Made by a program: the position numbers and the translations under genes. Below the pieces are notes generated by a model. The model worked only from the letters and a program-made list of their open reading frames with translations, did no database searches and had not been told where the DNA came from. A stretch of 64,000 nucleotides of DNA. It comes from Haliclona indistincta (Eukaryota; Porifera; Demospongiae; Haplosclerida; Chalinidae). The stretch lies in contig OZ024783.1 in NCBI GenBank assembly GCA_964017065.1, forward strand, positions 1,242,134-1,306,133, read 5' to 3'. Shown in pieces: positions 33,382-48,258 of the stretch. The first letter of the stretch is position 1; every line of letters starts with the position of its first letter.

Positions 33382-34782
33382 AAGTATGAACCTTTAGACA
33401 TTCTTAGTTTTGTGTGTGTGCCTCAACTTGTATATCAGTGACTAAGAATCACATTATTCCAGAGACGTAGAAATTTTGTGCATGAAAAATAATTCTTCTC
33501 GTTGATTTTTTTGCGGGTACCCCCTAGGATAAAAATTTCGCGTAATCATACATTAAATTTTTGGTCGGAATATTAAATTTTTACACAGCAATAATTATAC
33601 ACATGACATCATTATGTACACTCTTTTAGTGAACTGGTTTAGACATTGTGTTGCACAACAATTTGTGATGACTCATTAATTTTTTGATGGTGTTGATTGC
33701 TTATGTTTATTGATCACTTGAAGACCGAAACGCTAAAATTAATACCCGCTAAATTCAAATACTGCTAAATTTTGTACCCGCCACCTTAAGGTAGTTTGCA
33801 AGTGCAAAGTTATGTGACATGTACAATGTACACACACACGCACACACACAAACAAACACACACGCACACACACACACAAGCATTATAACTCACATTCTCC
33901 TAGGCTACTAACAGCTACTCACTGTTTTGTAGCTGATATAGAGTATTCTTCGAGCAACCATGACTTCTAAATTGCTGGTCTTGGGTCTTGTAAAAAGCTA
34001 AATTTCTTCATCAACTATAGTCATTGCTCAGCTGAAAGGCACCATCTTTGTCATGCAAGTCAGTTATTATATTGGAGGAGAGTTATCCGCACACTCACCT
34101 AAATTGCAATCTACATTAAGTGAAGGTGAACTGATGTTGGTCATGCAGCTGAGAGTAGCTAGCTGTGCCGGCAAGGTCAGAAGAGCAAGTTCCGGTCCTT
34201 CATCATTTGAGCAGCTACTATGCTCTTATGTGTGTGCTTGGGCGGCCCTTGTCTTGTCACCACATGTATGCATACTGACAAGTTGTTTATATTGTGTGAT
34301 AAACAGTGCAAGGTGTACAAGATGAATCATGTTAGCATAACATGCAAGGTGCTGGAATATTAGATGAGTGAACTACACACAACAAGATTGCTCTGAGCAT
34401 TAGTTATTACACTACATACCCAGTGAATTGATAAACATTGTAAAATTTAAATGACTACCCTGCAGGAGCCCATACTCAGTAGGAAAGTCATTGAAATATT
34501 AAACACACCTTATAAGGTAGCACATGTATGTTCCTCCCATTGCTGTACGTGATACTTTTCCAATAATTATAAGCTGTTCAATTAATATACATGTCCGAAA
34601 CGCTGTTCTATTGAGACTATTGGGAGTTCAATCCTCCAAAGTTTCCTGTTATGGGCTCCAGTTTGTACTGTGTTCAGTTTTTGCTCCATTTACCACTGTC
34701 TTAACCATGGTATAATTATTAATTATTATTGACAATAGAAATATTTTTTTTAACAGATACAACAACTGATACTTCATAATGA
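33382..34782. other. Spacer between convergent copy E and NLR2
   Basis: Collinear with 8831-10160, with small indels and a (CA)n tract (about 33829-33877). No gene is supported. Confidence 0.45.
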
Positions 34783-37700
34783 CTACGAGCAAGTAATTGA
34801 AATATCAAGAGGAGGAATTGAATTCTTTTCTCTTTTGAAATTGACAGAAGACACCATTTCTTTGAGAGATGAATCTAGTTGTGCTTGTATGCCTTCTCTA
34901 TTAACTGTACGTGAATCAGTTTGAATATTTATCTCGAGATCATTCACCTGACTATACACAAGGGAACATAAGAGACTGTTCCCTCCAACCACCACACTCT
35001 GGACCCACTCTTTTACTGCCTCTTCTGACTGCAATGATGGAAAATAAGGTACTAGTTGTAATTCTTTTAGTGTACTTCTTCCTACACACTCTCCTATTTT
35101 CTTCAGTGATTCATCTAGATGTGATGATGATAATGGCGACCAGTACAATGTTGACTTGTTTAGCAAAGGTTGTCTTGTTAGTGCTTCCAACAGTGGCACC
35201 AGTCCCATGTCTGTTACTCTGTTACCACCAATCCACATTTCTTTTACATTGCTGTCGGAAATAAGATCTAAAGCTCTGGCAATGTAACCAAAGCCAGTGT
35301 CTGTGTATTCATTGTTTTCTGCTTGTAGTACTTCTACAGACTCCAAAACACCTAATGCAGAAGAAGTTTCATCAAGCTCAGGAGAAATTCCAAGTAGCAA
35401 ACCCATTCCTTGGTCACTAATATCACACAAAGCAAGGTCCAGATCTATTTGTCCCCTTGCCACAGTTCTGATGTAGGACAAGAAGTAGTGCACTGACAGA
35501 CAGTCCATTGGACTCATGGGAATACGAGAGAAAGTCATTTTCAGGTTAAGTGCAGAAATCATTTGCTCATAAAACGATTGATCACATATTTGTGCTTCAA
35601 AGATGCAGTTCAGAAATGTTAGGAGGCAACGCTTGGATTTCTCTTCAGACTGATCAAAGTCAAACTCAGTGATGAGCTTTCGCACCCCCTCATTGGTGAG
35701 CCCAGTCAGGCCAGCATAGAACTGGAGTACAGGAAACTTGAGATTATCATTCAAAAGAATTTTGAATTTCTCAGAATGCTCAGCTGGTTCTAGTCGGGAG
35801 ATATAGTAGGCAGCAAGGAGCTCTTGGACGGCTAGATGGATAAAGTTGCAAGTGACTAATTTTCTACCAATTCGACCAAAACCCTGGACACTATGAAGCA
35901 GACCTAATGTAGAGAGTGATGTGAGTTCCTTCTGTGTAAAAACAATCTTGTTCTGCATCACTCCATTGAATGCTAGTTCACTGAGGTTGTGTAACTGTTC
36001 CTTGAGATCAGCAGGGAGGTCCTCAAATGAGGAAACATCTTCAAGGACTCTGTCAGGTTGGCGAGTTTCAAGCTCACGGACTATGCAGCATAATACGAGC
36101 TCTTGAAATAGCTCACATCGAGTGATGGGTAAGGTCTGGTCACCATTGAGGTATATGTACGCTAGAATGGCAGCATTCAGAGGCACGTAGCAACAGCTTT
36201 CGATAACTGGATAGCGATGGAAATGACTCCTCAGCTTGTCACAAGCTGATATGACTTCACTATTGGGCAGTTGCGAATTTAATGCATTCTCAAAGTAATC
36301 GTGAATATCACCTTTAGTGAAACCAAGAATCTCTACCCGGTTAGCTAGGCCATGAAGATCCAACGAGAAATCAGGTCGAGAGGTTATCAGTATTCTAGTC
36401 TGAGGAGAAACTGACCGAAGCAAATCTTTGAGGAATGACGGCTTACGAATGCGTGTTGGAGACTCATCCCAGCCATCCAAGATGAGGAGAATCTTTTGCA
36501 TGTCCATGAGAAATCTAGCTGTCTCTTTTGATATGCTGCTACCACTAGCTAGGAAGAGAAGGTGAGGCAAGATATGATCAAGTTCGCGTACATCATGTTC
36601 GTTCAAGTCTCGTAGACGGACAAGAGCCACAGCATCAAATGTGCTCAACTTTCCTTCGACCCATTTTTGGGCATATTGGTAGGCAAGACTTGTTTTTCCC
36701 ATTCCTCCCACTCCTTCAACTAGAATCACCTGACGCTCATTATCAAAGGTGCCAGCATCAAAGATTCTATCAGAATCCACAGGTACCTTGATTGTCAAAA
36801 TTTTGTCTACATCTCCCTCTACTCTGCTCTCAGCAATGGTCTTGTCACTGCCACATCGCTTTCCTTTCTCCTTTATCATGGCTAGTTTGACATGCTGGCA
36901 CTGAGGGAGAGGGTCCCAGGTTGGAGGTTGGGTTGTTCTATACTCATGTTGAAGGCTTGTCAAAATCTCAGTACAGGGGTCTTGTTCTTTCTTTCTCTTC
37001 AGATTTGGTGTAAGGTCACGATTGTAGGCTTTACCTGAAAATACACATTATCATGTCAAGTAACTGACATAGTCTTTAAACTATCTTTATTTATTTTATT
37101 TTTTATTAGGACTACATTGAAAACCACTGGGTGTCTGTATTCACTGGACTGGAATACTGGACTCATGAATAATGTAATTTTCGACATATTTTAGTCTCTA
37201 GAGTACATTTTAAAAATGAGATCGAATGATTGTTGAGTGTAAGAGCCAAGATACTCGTTTTTTAATACCTCAAACTTATATATAGAATAGTGTGTCAACC
37301 CAAACCTTGCTTTAGATATGACTGAAGCCTTTGCTATCGGCTATCTTGCTAAAGATTCTTAGTTACCTATCTGCCTGCATGCATGCTATCTGCCTGCATG
37401 CTGCCTATAGCATTTTAAGTGTATAACTTTGCAGTTCTGGGCTCTCAGAGTAAAGTAGATTGTTGTACTCAAACAGCATCCATGATGTCATTAACAGAAC
37501 ACTAAAGCTGATGGGCTCACGGTAAGATGACGCACCCATTGTTACCTAGTTCTGGGTTTTGTTGGTTCAAAACACTTCTAATCTCTTTCACATCATCACA
37601 CATTTATATAGCAACAGACAAGTACAACTACAGACACAGAGGGGCTGTGCATAACACCGCGATATACGACACATATTGTTCTACACACAATGAGTCCAGA

Positions 37701-40700
37701 ACTCCGTTACATTACCTATTGTCATTAACTTATCATTGCTTAACACTACATCAGTATAATGATTCTAAACAATTTTAGAGTGATCTGAGTGTAGTATTAT
37801 GTTGTGTTAGATTCTTTGTAATTAGCACACAGTAGGACCCATTAGTGTCCTTTAGTATAATAGCCTTTGCTAATTCTGTATTGTATCATTCTTTCGTTCT
37901 GATTTTATTGTATCCTGTAACCTAATTATTAATACGCTACCAATCTACCAAACACTACACTGAGCTCACTGTTTCCAACTAGAGATGCCTTTGAGCAGGT
38001 TCAAAATTAATAATAGTTGCTGCTTTAACACAAATACTAGTGGTTTTACTGTAAATCGGGAAATTTTCGTTGTTATAATATTTTCATGGGTAGGATCAAG
38101 CACAAAAAAACACGAAAATTTTTTAACAACAAAATTTCATACACGTGTACGTATGCCAAGTTGTGCTAAAAGACTCAAGTTTATGTTCAAGAGCTGGCTG
38201 CAGCTGAAATACTGTCTGTCTGGAGTTACTTTTACTGAGCCAGCGACAGTGCTACATGCTGTCAGGAACATCTCGCTGATCGCCAGCATCTGAGCGTCTT
38301 GGTCTGGCGAACAAATGGGCAGGATTCATTCCTTCAGCTGGCTCCTACACCCTTGTGTACACAATAACCACGAATAAAAGCATCAGCAACAACAGTCATG
38401 CAGTCTTTTCTAGAAGCCGTGCACAATCGCATATATGTTGATAAAATTTTGATCTTAAAATATTTTCGTGGGGCAGGTCGACCCACAAAAAATATATTTA
38501 ACATGAAAATTTATCACACGAAATTTTGCTACTAGTGAGGCAGCAGAGCAGAACAATCGTGCATTTTGTGATAAAAGCATCAAATTTGGTACAGTAGTAG
38601 ATAATAGCACTATAATGAAATACAGATATTGAGCCACTAAAGAATTTTCAGTTTAAGTATAAAATTCACTAATTAATATCTGCAATAATAATTATGCGCA
38701 TAATCAAATAAAAACATTTTACTACATTGGATAGTACAAAAGTTGATTCTAATATGGTAAAAATAAATACAAAAATGATATACTGGCTAATCATGAAACT
38801 TAATAATAGCGTTAAAGCCCCCGAAAATAAAATATTCTATAATGAGATTCATAGATTGTTAATTTTGAAAACTTGTTACCTTTACATGCAAGCAATGTGT
38901 GCATGCAAGTTGATTAACTTTGTTGCAATTGCATCACTTCATACTGCTTTTTGTATGATAGAAGCAGCTTGAAGCTTTTGGTTCATGTTTGCATTCTGTT
39001 TTTTTATCACTGATAAGGATGTTCAAGTAAGTAATTAATTTTTTATTCTACCCATTCTTTTTCCTAAAACCTGTTGATAATGCATTTGATGATGTGTTTG
39101 ACTACCTCTTTACACATTTATTTTAATGACCAAGAAGGGTGTTGTCAAAATCTTTTGCAACAACTTTTACTCTACCAATATAGGATAGTACAAATTGCAA
39201 CTAATGTTGTGGCCACAAATCTCAAGCAATAATTTTGACTATTCGGTATTAAAATGGTTTTGAAATAACCTTGGTGTGTTATGGAGGGTTAGCATGCAAT
39301 CTAATGCTTCTCAGAAAGCAAATTAATAATGAAAAGCTCAGTTTAGTAGCTCATCTGGTCACCCACGGGTCAGTAAAGTTGGATGGTCTGATTTAGGCAA
39401 ACTAGGTCTGATCAAGCAGGTGGCTGTATTACAAGATGTGAAACTCATTGCAGTTGGAACTCTAGCATATGACCGTATTAGAGAGGTGACCACTGACAGT
39501 TACAGTAGCTCAGCTACGTGAAGGTTTCAAGGTACTGTCAAAAAGTCAATTTTGCAACATTTTATACCTGCTTTAAAATCAAGCTCCACACCATGCACTG
39601 TATCTGCTAGTATAATAATACACTTACAATGATTAGAGCTACATTGATATTAATTATGAGCTACATGTAAGTGGCATAAACTTTAACAAAATTAATTTGA
39701 ATATGTAATTCACAGTAAGGAAAGGTGGTTACACCTTACTTACTTACTACTTAGTGTATTCTCTTGGCACTAAAGAGAGCCGATGATTTGACAATCGTAT
39801 TGCACAAAGTTCTTGATGTATCTGTATCTTGCCATGGTTTCCAACGTATGTAATGCCTTAAAATGACTATATCTCGGTGCTGCTGGCTCAATCTTACTTC
39901 AGTTCAAAATTGTCCATTTATTATAAACTTCAGACTGTCTCTACTGCAGCATAATTTCTAAACACTTTGAGTATCAAGGTTAAGAAGATCACTGCTTTAT
40001 ATAAGCGAATTAGCTATACCAGTATTAATGATAACCAAATGAAATGAATTATTCATGAGACATTAAGTAATTACTTTTCTATTCTTATTTTGTCTTGAGC
40101 TTGTAGTGCACAATTACAAACATCATCAATGCATTTAGAGATTCCAATTCTTCCATAACTGTGAAGTTTTGCATTTTGGATTGTTGAAAATTGTTTAAAA
40201 TTATGACGGACATAATTAACCATTAATTAACATTTTAAGACCAAGGGTTAAAATTATGGTGTGGCTCAATATCCAAACTTTTTGTAACACCTTTAGTAAC
40301 ATGTATATCAAGTTTGGTGCTTTTATCACAAAATGCACAATTGTTGTGTATTTTTAAGCTCTGCTGCCTCACTATACAGGAAATTTCCTGATTTACGGTA
40401 CTATACTTCTTGCAAGTGAAAGCTTTAACTGTAGAGCGTGCACGAACTGTGCTCAAGCAGACTGCTCCAAGCATGCATGTGCTTTTAACAGTTTGCTTAA
40501 CTGCTCCAAACTCAAAAGACTGTATCATCATTCTGTGTTTACCTAACAAATACAGATTATGCAGTAAGTTTGTTGAGATGGTGAAATATGTATCTTGGCT
40601 TTTATGCGGCTCAACAACCACTCGTCCATAGTACACAATGTACTCTAGAGATTAAAAATTAATAATGTCAAAAATTACACTATATTCATGAGTCCAGTAT

Positions 40701-43266
40701 TCCAGTCCAGACACCCAGAATCACTTGGTTTCCAGTACTAAAAAGTACCAGATACATGCAAGGCCAAAACTGGTTAGTGGACAAACAGTGCTTCCCAAAA
40801 GGTTCATATTTTGTTACAAGGATAGTACAGTCAATTTTTGGCAGTTTCTGATCTAAAGGTTTTAAAAATTCAGCACTCTAATAAATACCTTAGGCCAACT
40901 ATTATTAGCGTCCACTAATTTAGCGTTTATACCAGGAGCGAGTGAGGTCATAATTAATGAGCTAATGCTAAAAATTATTTTAGTTTTAATAAGATTCATT
41001 CTACATACATGTAGCTGTGGTTTCACAGTAATAACGATCCTTAAGGTGGTGGGTTACGAATAATATGAATATTAATGAGCAAAAATATTTTGATGCAACA
41101 TCAGAGAAGAACAAACAGCACAAAACTCGCTGTGAAGCATCATAACGTGCGTCTTCACATACATAGCGACTCTTGGCAAAATCTGCACAGCACTAGGTGC
41201 GCACAATCCCAGGAACGCTGTAGCAAATTTTCTCACAAAAATTAATAACACGACATGTAGTGTTAGCTAGTCTATGAAAAGTGTCTTATTTCAAGCCAGC
41301 AATGTCCTCGAGCGATTGAAACAGTCTTGTTTGGCTACCATTCTTGAATTGTAAGTTATTGTTGATAACGGAGAGAATGCGTTCCTGCATACAAAGCTTC
41401 ACCAAATCCTCTGTAGTTCGAATTTTCAAACAAAACTGTTTCAATCCCTCCGTAAGTACTCGGTCTACAAGTAGGTACTAGTCAGGAAACACAAGTCTCT
41501 ACACAGCATCCAAAATTTTGTGAGAAAATTCAGAATGTACATTCCAAATTCAGAGATCGGATTCAGAATTTTCTCACAAAATTTTGGATGCTGTGTAGAG
41601 ACTTGTGTTTCTTGACTAGTACCTACTTGTAGACCGAGTACTTACGGAGGGATTGAAACAGTTTTGTTTGAAAATTTGAGCTACAGAGGATTTGGTGAAG
41701 CTTTGTATGCAGGACATTAACGCATTCTCTCCGTTTATCGACAATAACTTACAATTCAAGAATGGTAGCCAAACAAGACTGTTTCAATCGCTCGAGTGGC
41801 TTGAAATAAGACACTTTTCATAGACTAGCTAACACTACACGTCACGTCATTTTTGTGAGAAAAATTGCTACAGCGTTCCTGGGATTGTGCGCACCTAGCG
41901 CTGTGCAGATTTTGCCGAGTCGCTATGTATGTGAAGACGCACGTTATGATGCTTCACAGCGAGTTGATCGCTAATAGTACCAGGTTTAAAGTAATTATTT
42001 CTGAGAAAAGACTCATCTCTCCCTAATATTTTTGTCAGATAAAATTTACAAGGCGTGGTTCTAATTTCATTAAAAATGTTCATTTTGGCACGTCCATAAA
42101 ACACTTGGCGTATGGCAATGGAAACGGCAGTTCTAAGACAAAATTTTCATGGGCATATTCATAGTGGGTGTGGTTATCTATGCAAGAATTATTTGAAGAA
42201 AAATAGCTAAGTTTAGATACTTTGCTAATTTGGTAAATATGTGTTCATTTAGTAATATCATTTAGTAATACAAGTGGGCCTGTACAGTTTGCAAAATTTT
42301 TGTGTGTGGCTTATTATTACTGGCTAAATGTATGCTACTGGAAATTTTGGTGGCCATGGTGGCTCTCCCAGGCCCCCTAGAACCGCTACTGTTCAGTACC
42401 AAGTGAATTCTCTGGCCTGGGGATAAGGCTACTATGAGCTGCTGGTACATGCTTGTTGGCTGGGACAGCCCAGGCTACTGTTGTACCTGAACAAGGAGGC
42501 CACTCCACACCAACTGCTTTAGCTAGCTCTTGAGCTACAGCAGGCTCGTCACACATCACGACAGCATCAATCAACATGACCCACTGGTTGCCGGTAGTGC
42601 TGCCTACCCACCGGGAGATTAGCTCCTGAAGCATACCAACCGTGTCCTTCACATTATTAGCTTCGATTTCTGGAACAAGACTCGCAACACACAGACCATT
42701 GGCAAGAGATTTCCACTTGTGAGATGGAAATCTGGTTTTCTGAAGCTTAAATAGAACTGAGTCTACATCGAAATCTGAGCAAAACATACAAGATAATGCA
42801 TGATAGAGTTTAATATTGCCGTGCTCTCACCTGGTACTGTGGCGAGAGCATCTTGATCCATAACTGGAACCATTTCTATGTCGGCACAGAAATCACTTTT
42901 TCGTCTTTTCGGACCTGGTGGCAGGCCGCATCGCTCCCAGTCGACCTCCGAGTAGTCGCTTCTCAGAGTTGAAGCAAGCTCCTTATTTCTATTCTCCACA
43001 ATAGAGATGAACTTGTAGAAATTGTCTGGTGAATCGCTGACTTTGTTCGCGGCTTCGGAGACCAGATGTGCGACCTTGTTAGTAATAGTTAGTGGTGACT
43101 CCGTGATGTCAGTGACAGCAATGGCCGCCTGGTGAGCAGCATCGCTAATGAGATTACTTCGCAACAGCTCGCCTGCAAATTCTATCACCTCTGCTGCTGA
43201 GATACAATTGCAGATAGCGACGAAATTGTCTCTTACTGTCCTAAACTCGGAGCTCTCTGTCGCCAT
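34783..43266 (-). CDS. NLR copy 2: CARD-like, Death-like, NACHT, LRR (intact, 991 aa)
   Basis: Exons 42831-43266, 42487-42774 and 34783-37034 join in phase 1 both times to 992 codons including stop. Residues 1-95 form a CARD-like bundle (FRTVRDNFVAICNCISAAEV, later NFYKFISIVE); a basic PGPKRRK follows; residues 146-241 form a Death-like fold (FDVDSVLFKLQKTRF, IEANNVKDTVGMLQELISRW). NACHT has Walker A GVGGMGKT at 349-356 and Walker B ending DGWDE at 428-432, then RILITSRPD, a helical domain and a short run of NLR-type LRRs near the C terminus. NLRs of this layout are cytosolic sensors that oligomerise on ligand binding. The exact Death-fold subtype of the first domain is uncertain. It differs from NLR1 by scattered substitutions and by an intact exon 2. 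Confidence 0.9.
37035..42486 (-). other. 5.4-kb intron 2 of NLR2
   Basis: Matches the NLR1 intron at both ends. It has an extra 2.1 kb (about 38294-40440) of AT-rich DNA with no recognised gene, and a foldback at 41124-41965. It lacks the insertion found at 13385-13929 in NLR1. Confidence 0.6.
41124..41965. repeat. 842-bp foldback element in NLR2 intron
   Basis: Left arm from AACTCGCTGTGAAGCATCAT, right arm ending in its complement. Each arm is about 400 bp with few mismatches (for example TAGGTGCGCACAATCCCAGG in both) around a centre near 41545. NLR1 lacks it. No coding region is seen. Confidence 0.85.
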
Positions 43267-43987
43267 TTCTAATTTGGCAGTTAAAGGGCGGAAACCCTCG
43301 TTTCATTCCGATCACGCGGCGCGGCTAGGGTGTTCCCTGAGCACACGCCCATTAATTTTTAGTGCTGACGCTGCGAGAAGCGCGTGATAAAGTAGGAGCA
43401 ATAGACGATTAATAATTATATCCCTCTTGATCAGTGAAGATGAGGCTCGTTAATCATGAGGGATAAGGCGGAACTGTTACTGGGGTCTGTCATTGTATTC
43501 ACCACGAAACAAAATGAACCAGCCTTTTTACTTCTGTGTGAAAAGAAAAGGCGTTGCAGTGAGGAGGAATCTCTGACTGAATATGATGGCTTGTCGTGAG
43601 ATCATATCTTTGATTAAACAAACGACGTGAGTTTATAAATAGGCAGCATTATACTAATAATAGAGTAGCAACTCTAGACAAATGTGCCGCTGGAGCAGGA
43701 TTCTTCTTGTGCTGCATGACCAGGCTTTCAGTTAATAATTATTAGTTCCGATGTTTTTGCATGTGGCATTAGTATACATGCTTCATGCATTAGCTGTTAT
43801 TGTTATATACTCCACCCTTTCTTCAAAGACACCGCCAGTGGAACAAATCCAATGTTCCATGCAGAGCCATACATTAACTATTACTTGTAGTATCAGGTAT
43901 TGATGGAATTGATAAACTGTACATGTATCATTCATGTAAGATAGCGCATTGCATATTTCATGTTGTTATTGTATGCATGCCGTTCAG
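43267..43987. other. 5' flank of NLR2 and junction to ANK remnant G
   Basis: 43267-43578 matches the NLR1 flank. Beyond that, about 400 bp of unassigned AT-rich DNA run up to the first ANK exon of remnant G. Confidence 0.45.
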
Positions 43988-44367
43988 GCTCAGTTAGTCA
44001 GACTCCTCCCAGTACTCACTCTGATCCACCAGTACCCAGTGTAGACCTGTCCAATATACCTGATGATGGTACACTAGGTGAGTCAGTGGCTCATACAATC
44101 ATCACTCTATAATGTATCACTGCTGCAGATATCTCTCATCTTCCTGACTTGATGATAGCTCTAAACTATATCACTAGTGAGTGGTTTGATCTTGGACTAC
44201 ACCTCAGAGTGAATTATGGTACTTTGAAAACAATTGAAGCTGATTACAAGTTTGTCAATCAGTGCGCGAGAGAGATGCTGGCAATATGGCTGATGGGACC
44301 AGGAGTATGTACTAAACACACTCTCAGAACAGCACTAATGAATATTAACTGCAGAATAGAGTATTAG
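43988..44367 (+). pseudogene. ANK-ROCO-Death remnant G (linker and Death exons)
   Basis: The linker exon (SVSQTPPSTHSDPPVPSVDL) and the Death exon (ISHLPDLMIALNYITSEWF to NINCRIEY-stop) with intact splice sites, but without the large ANK/ROC exon or the short exon 2. An orphan 3' end. Confidence 0.8.
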
Positions 44368-44444
44368 TATTATTGATCAGAAGAGTATTTTTTATAATAA
44401 TTATTTATTTATTGTAATACGACATTGTCAGGTGACATACTTTA

Positions 44445-44781
44445 AGCAGTCTGATTGGTTAGAGGTCACATGGTTTTGCTTCTCTGGTGAGCAGTGCACT
44501 GTAGCATGTGATGACAGTAATGTTCCTCAGCTAGCTGGTGTGAGCTGCTCAATGACTGGCAGTCTCTAGGTCTAGCCCTGGGGTTGCTGTACCCCACACT
44601 AGAGAGGATAGAGGAGGAGCAGCGTGGAGCCATTGAAAAGTGCAAGACAAAGATGATAGCTGCTTGGCTGCAGCGCCATGACAACGTCTCTAAGAATGGT
44701 GACCCTTCGTGGGTGGTGCTGAAAACAGCTCTTATCAACATTGATGAAAACGAGTTGTCTGACAAGATCATGACTATCTGA
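44445..44781 (+). pseudogene. Second Death exon remnant after G
   Basis: Same chimera as in the other copies. A 4-bp duplication (CTAGCTAG near 44530) changes the reading before the Death part. Confidence 0.6.
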
Positions 44782-44817
44782 TGGTGAGTTGAGATGTGTC
44801 TATACCACCAGCTATGC

Positions 44818-44986
44818 TACTGTCTCATACAGGAGGAGGAGGATACTGGCTCATACAGGAGGAGGAGGAGGATACTGTTTCATACAGGAGGAGGAGGATA
44901 CTGGCTCATACAGGAGGAGGAGGATACTGGCTCATACAGGAGGAGGAGGATACTGTCTCATACAGGAGGAGGAGGATACTGGCTCA
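44818..44986 (+). repeat. 26-bp minisatellite, about six units
   Basis: CTCATACAGGAGGAGGAGGA units. One unit carries an extra GAG (29 bp), showing the array still mutates. Confidence 0.9.
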
Positions 44987-45229
44987 AGTATGAACCTTTA
45001 GACATTCTTGGTTTGTGTGTGCCTCAACTTGTATATCAGTGACTAAGAATCACATTATTCCGGAGATATAGAAATTTTGTGCATTAAAAAATTATTTTTC
45101 TCATTTTTTTCGTGGGTACCCTCTAGGACAAAAATTTCACGTAATCTTATACATTTTATGTCTGAATATTAAATTTTTTACACGACAAAATTTGACAATA
45201 CCACATGACAGCATCAAATGTTGCTATGG

Positions 45230-46192
<963 letters not shown>

Positions 46193-46309
46193 CTGACAAA
46201 CAAACACGACAAGAACAGTGAAGGTCAAGTATTATATGAAACACATGACAAAATAATTATGTGAAACAAATTCACAGATTTACAGTGATTTACTATGTCG
46301 ATCGATGCT

Positions 46310-46438
46310 GAAGTGAAAAGTGTAGAGTGTCACCTTCATGCACTAATGTGTTCAGTCTCTGTAGTCACTGTTGTCTTTATTCACACGATGGAGGATGATC
46401 AGAGACTGAACTTATTAGTGCATGAAGGTGACACTCTA
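46310..46438. repeat. Hairpin repeat, second copy
   Basis: Same hairpin as at 2161-2301: GAAGTGAAAAGTGTAGAGTG and the complement of its inner part at 46400-46438. Confidence 0.7.
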
Positions 46439-46540
46439 TCATTGCAAGAAGACAGTTTAAACCACAGATATACAGTGACTCAGTTTTCTCATGAGCACAT
46501 GTCACGTTACAGTTGGTCAAGACTCACTTATTAGAGTGAA

Positions 46541-47030
46541 ACAGCTGATGAGTCACTGTGGGTGTGGTCAAGCAATCACTTCCTATGTGTAGAAGCAGAT
46601 AAAAGCTATAATTATACTACTGTATGGCTCCACCCACCGAGGCATAATCACACGGGTAACAAAAATAGTGCGACATCACAAGTACAGTGGAATCCAGAGA
46701 CCTCAACCAAAGTTAGCTCAAATGCGTGAGATTTCTTAGTTTACGGAATATCTGTTGTTATACGGAGATTTTAAAGCTTGAATGCGTGAGTCTCACGCAA
46801 GTTGCGTGAGAGTTGATAGCACTGGGAATCCCTCTTAGAGGACACCCCTCATCACTCTATAATGGACACTTACTGAATCCCAAAATAATGTATAATAAAC
46901 CCCTGACCAGAGGACACCCTCTATAATGGACAAGTTTTGTTGGTCCCAATTGTGTCCACCTTAGAGAGGTTCCACTGTACATGTATAGAAAGTACCCTGA
47001 TGTTGAGCTATTAAGGAAAAACGTGCGCAT
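46541..47030. other. Unassigned spacer
   Basis: AT-rich DNA with repeated short phrases such as GAATGCGTGAG and AGAGGACACCC. No gene or RNA is seen. Confidence 0.4.
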
Positions 47031-47229
47031 TACAGGGAGTTCAAAAATATTACCGAGAGTTCAAAAACATTACAGGGAGTTCAAAATTATTACCGAGAGT
47101 TCAAAAACATTACAGGGAGTTCAAAAATATTACAGGGAGTTCAAAAATATTACCGAGAGCTCCAAAACATTACAGGGAGTTCAAAAACATTGCCGATAGT
47201 TCAAAAACATTGCAGGGAGTTCAAGGCAT
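47031..47229. repeat. 20-bp minisatellite, about ten units
   Basis: Unit ATTACAGGGAGTTCAAAAAT with variants ATTACCGAGAGTTCAAAAAC. Confidence 0.9.
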
Positions 47230-47483
47230 TGCAATGCCTAACTTGAGTGACTTCCACAGAATCCATGATTTGAGGCACATGTGCATCATGAATTTAGTTT
47301 GTAAGTACAAAGTTATGTGACATGTGTGACACACCCACACACATGAGCATTATGTGAAAAGTTTAGCAAAATAGCAAATAAAGATATGTTAGCTTGCAGT
47401 AGTTACAGATCCAAGGCAGGGTCACGTATAGGTACCAGCCTATAGCCCCGATCATCTTACAACACTTGAATTTGAATTATGTA

Positions 47484-47985
<502 letters not shown>

Positions 47986-48258
47986 TTACATGATAAGCTT
48001 GAGAAAATAGCAAATTCAGTCTATGAAGTTTGCAAAGACATGTGCTAGCTTGCAGTAGTGAATACACATCCAAGGGTGGGTCACCTATAGTACCAGTCTA
48101 TATCCTGATCGTCTTATATCACTTGATTGCATGAGCGCTTGAAAAGCGTCTTGATAGCAGATAGTAGGCTTTGTTCGAGCTTTCTTTAATCATGCACGTC
48201 ACAAAGCTTCCATTCAATACCTGTTACAAAAATTAGCTGTGTACTAAGTGACTAAACC

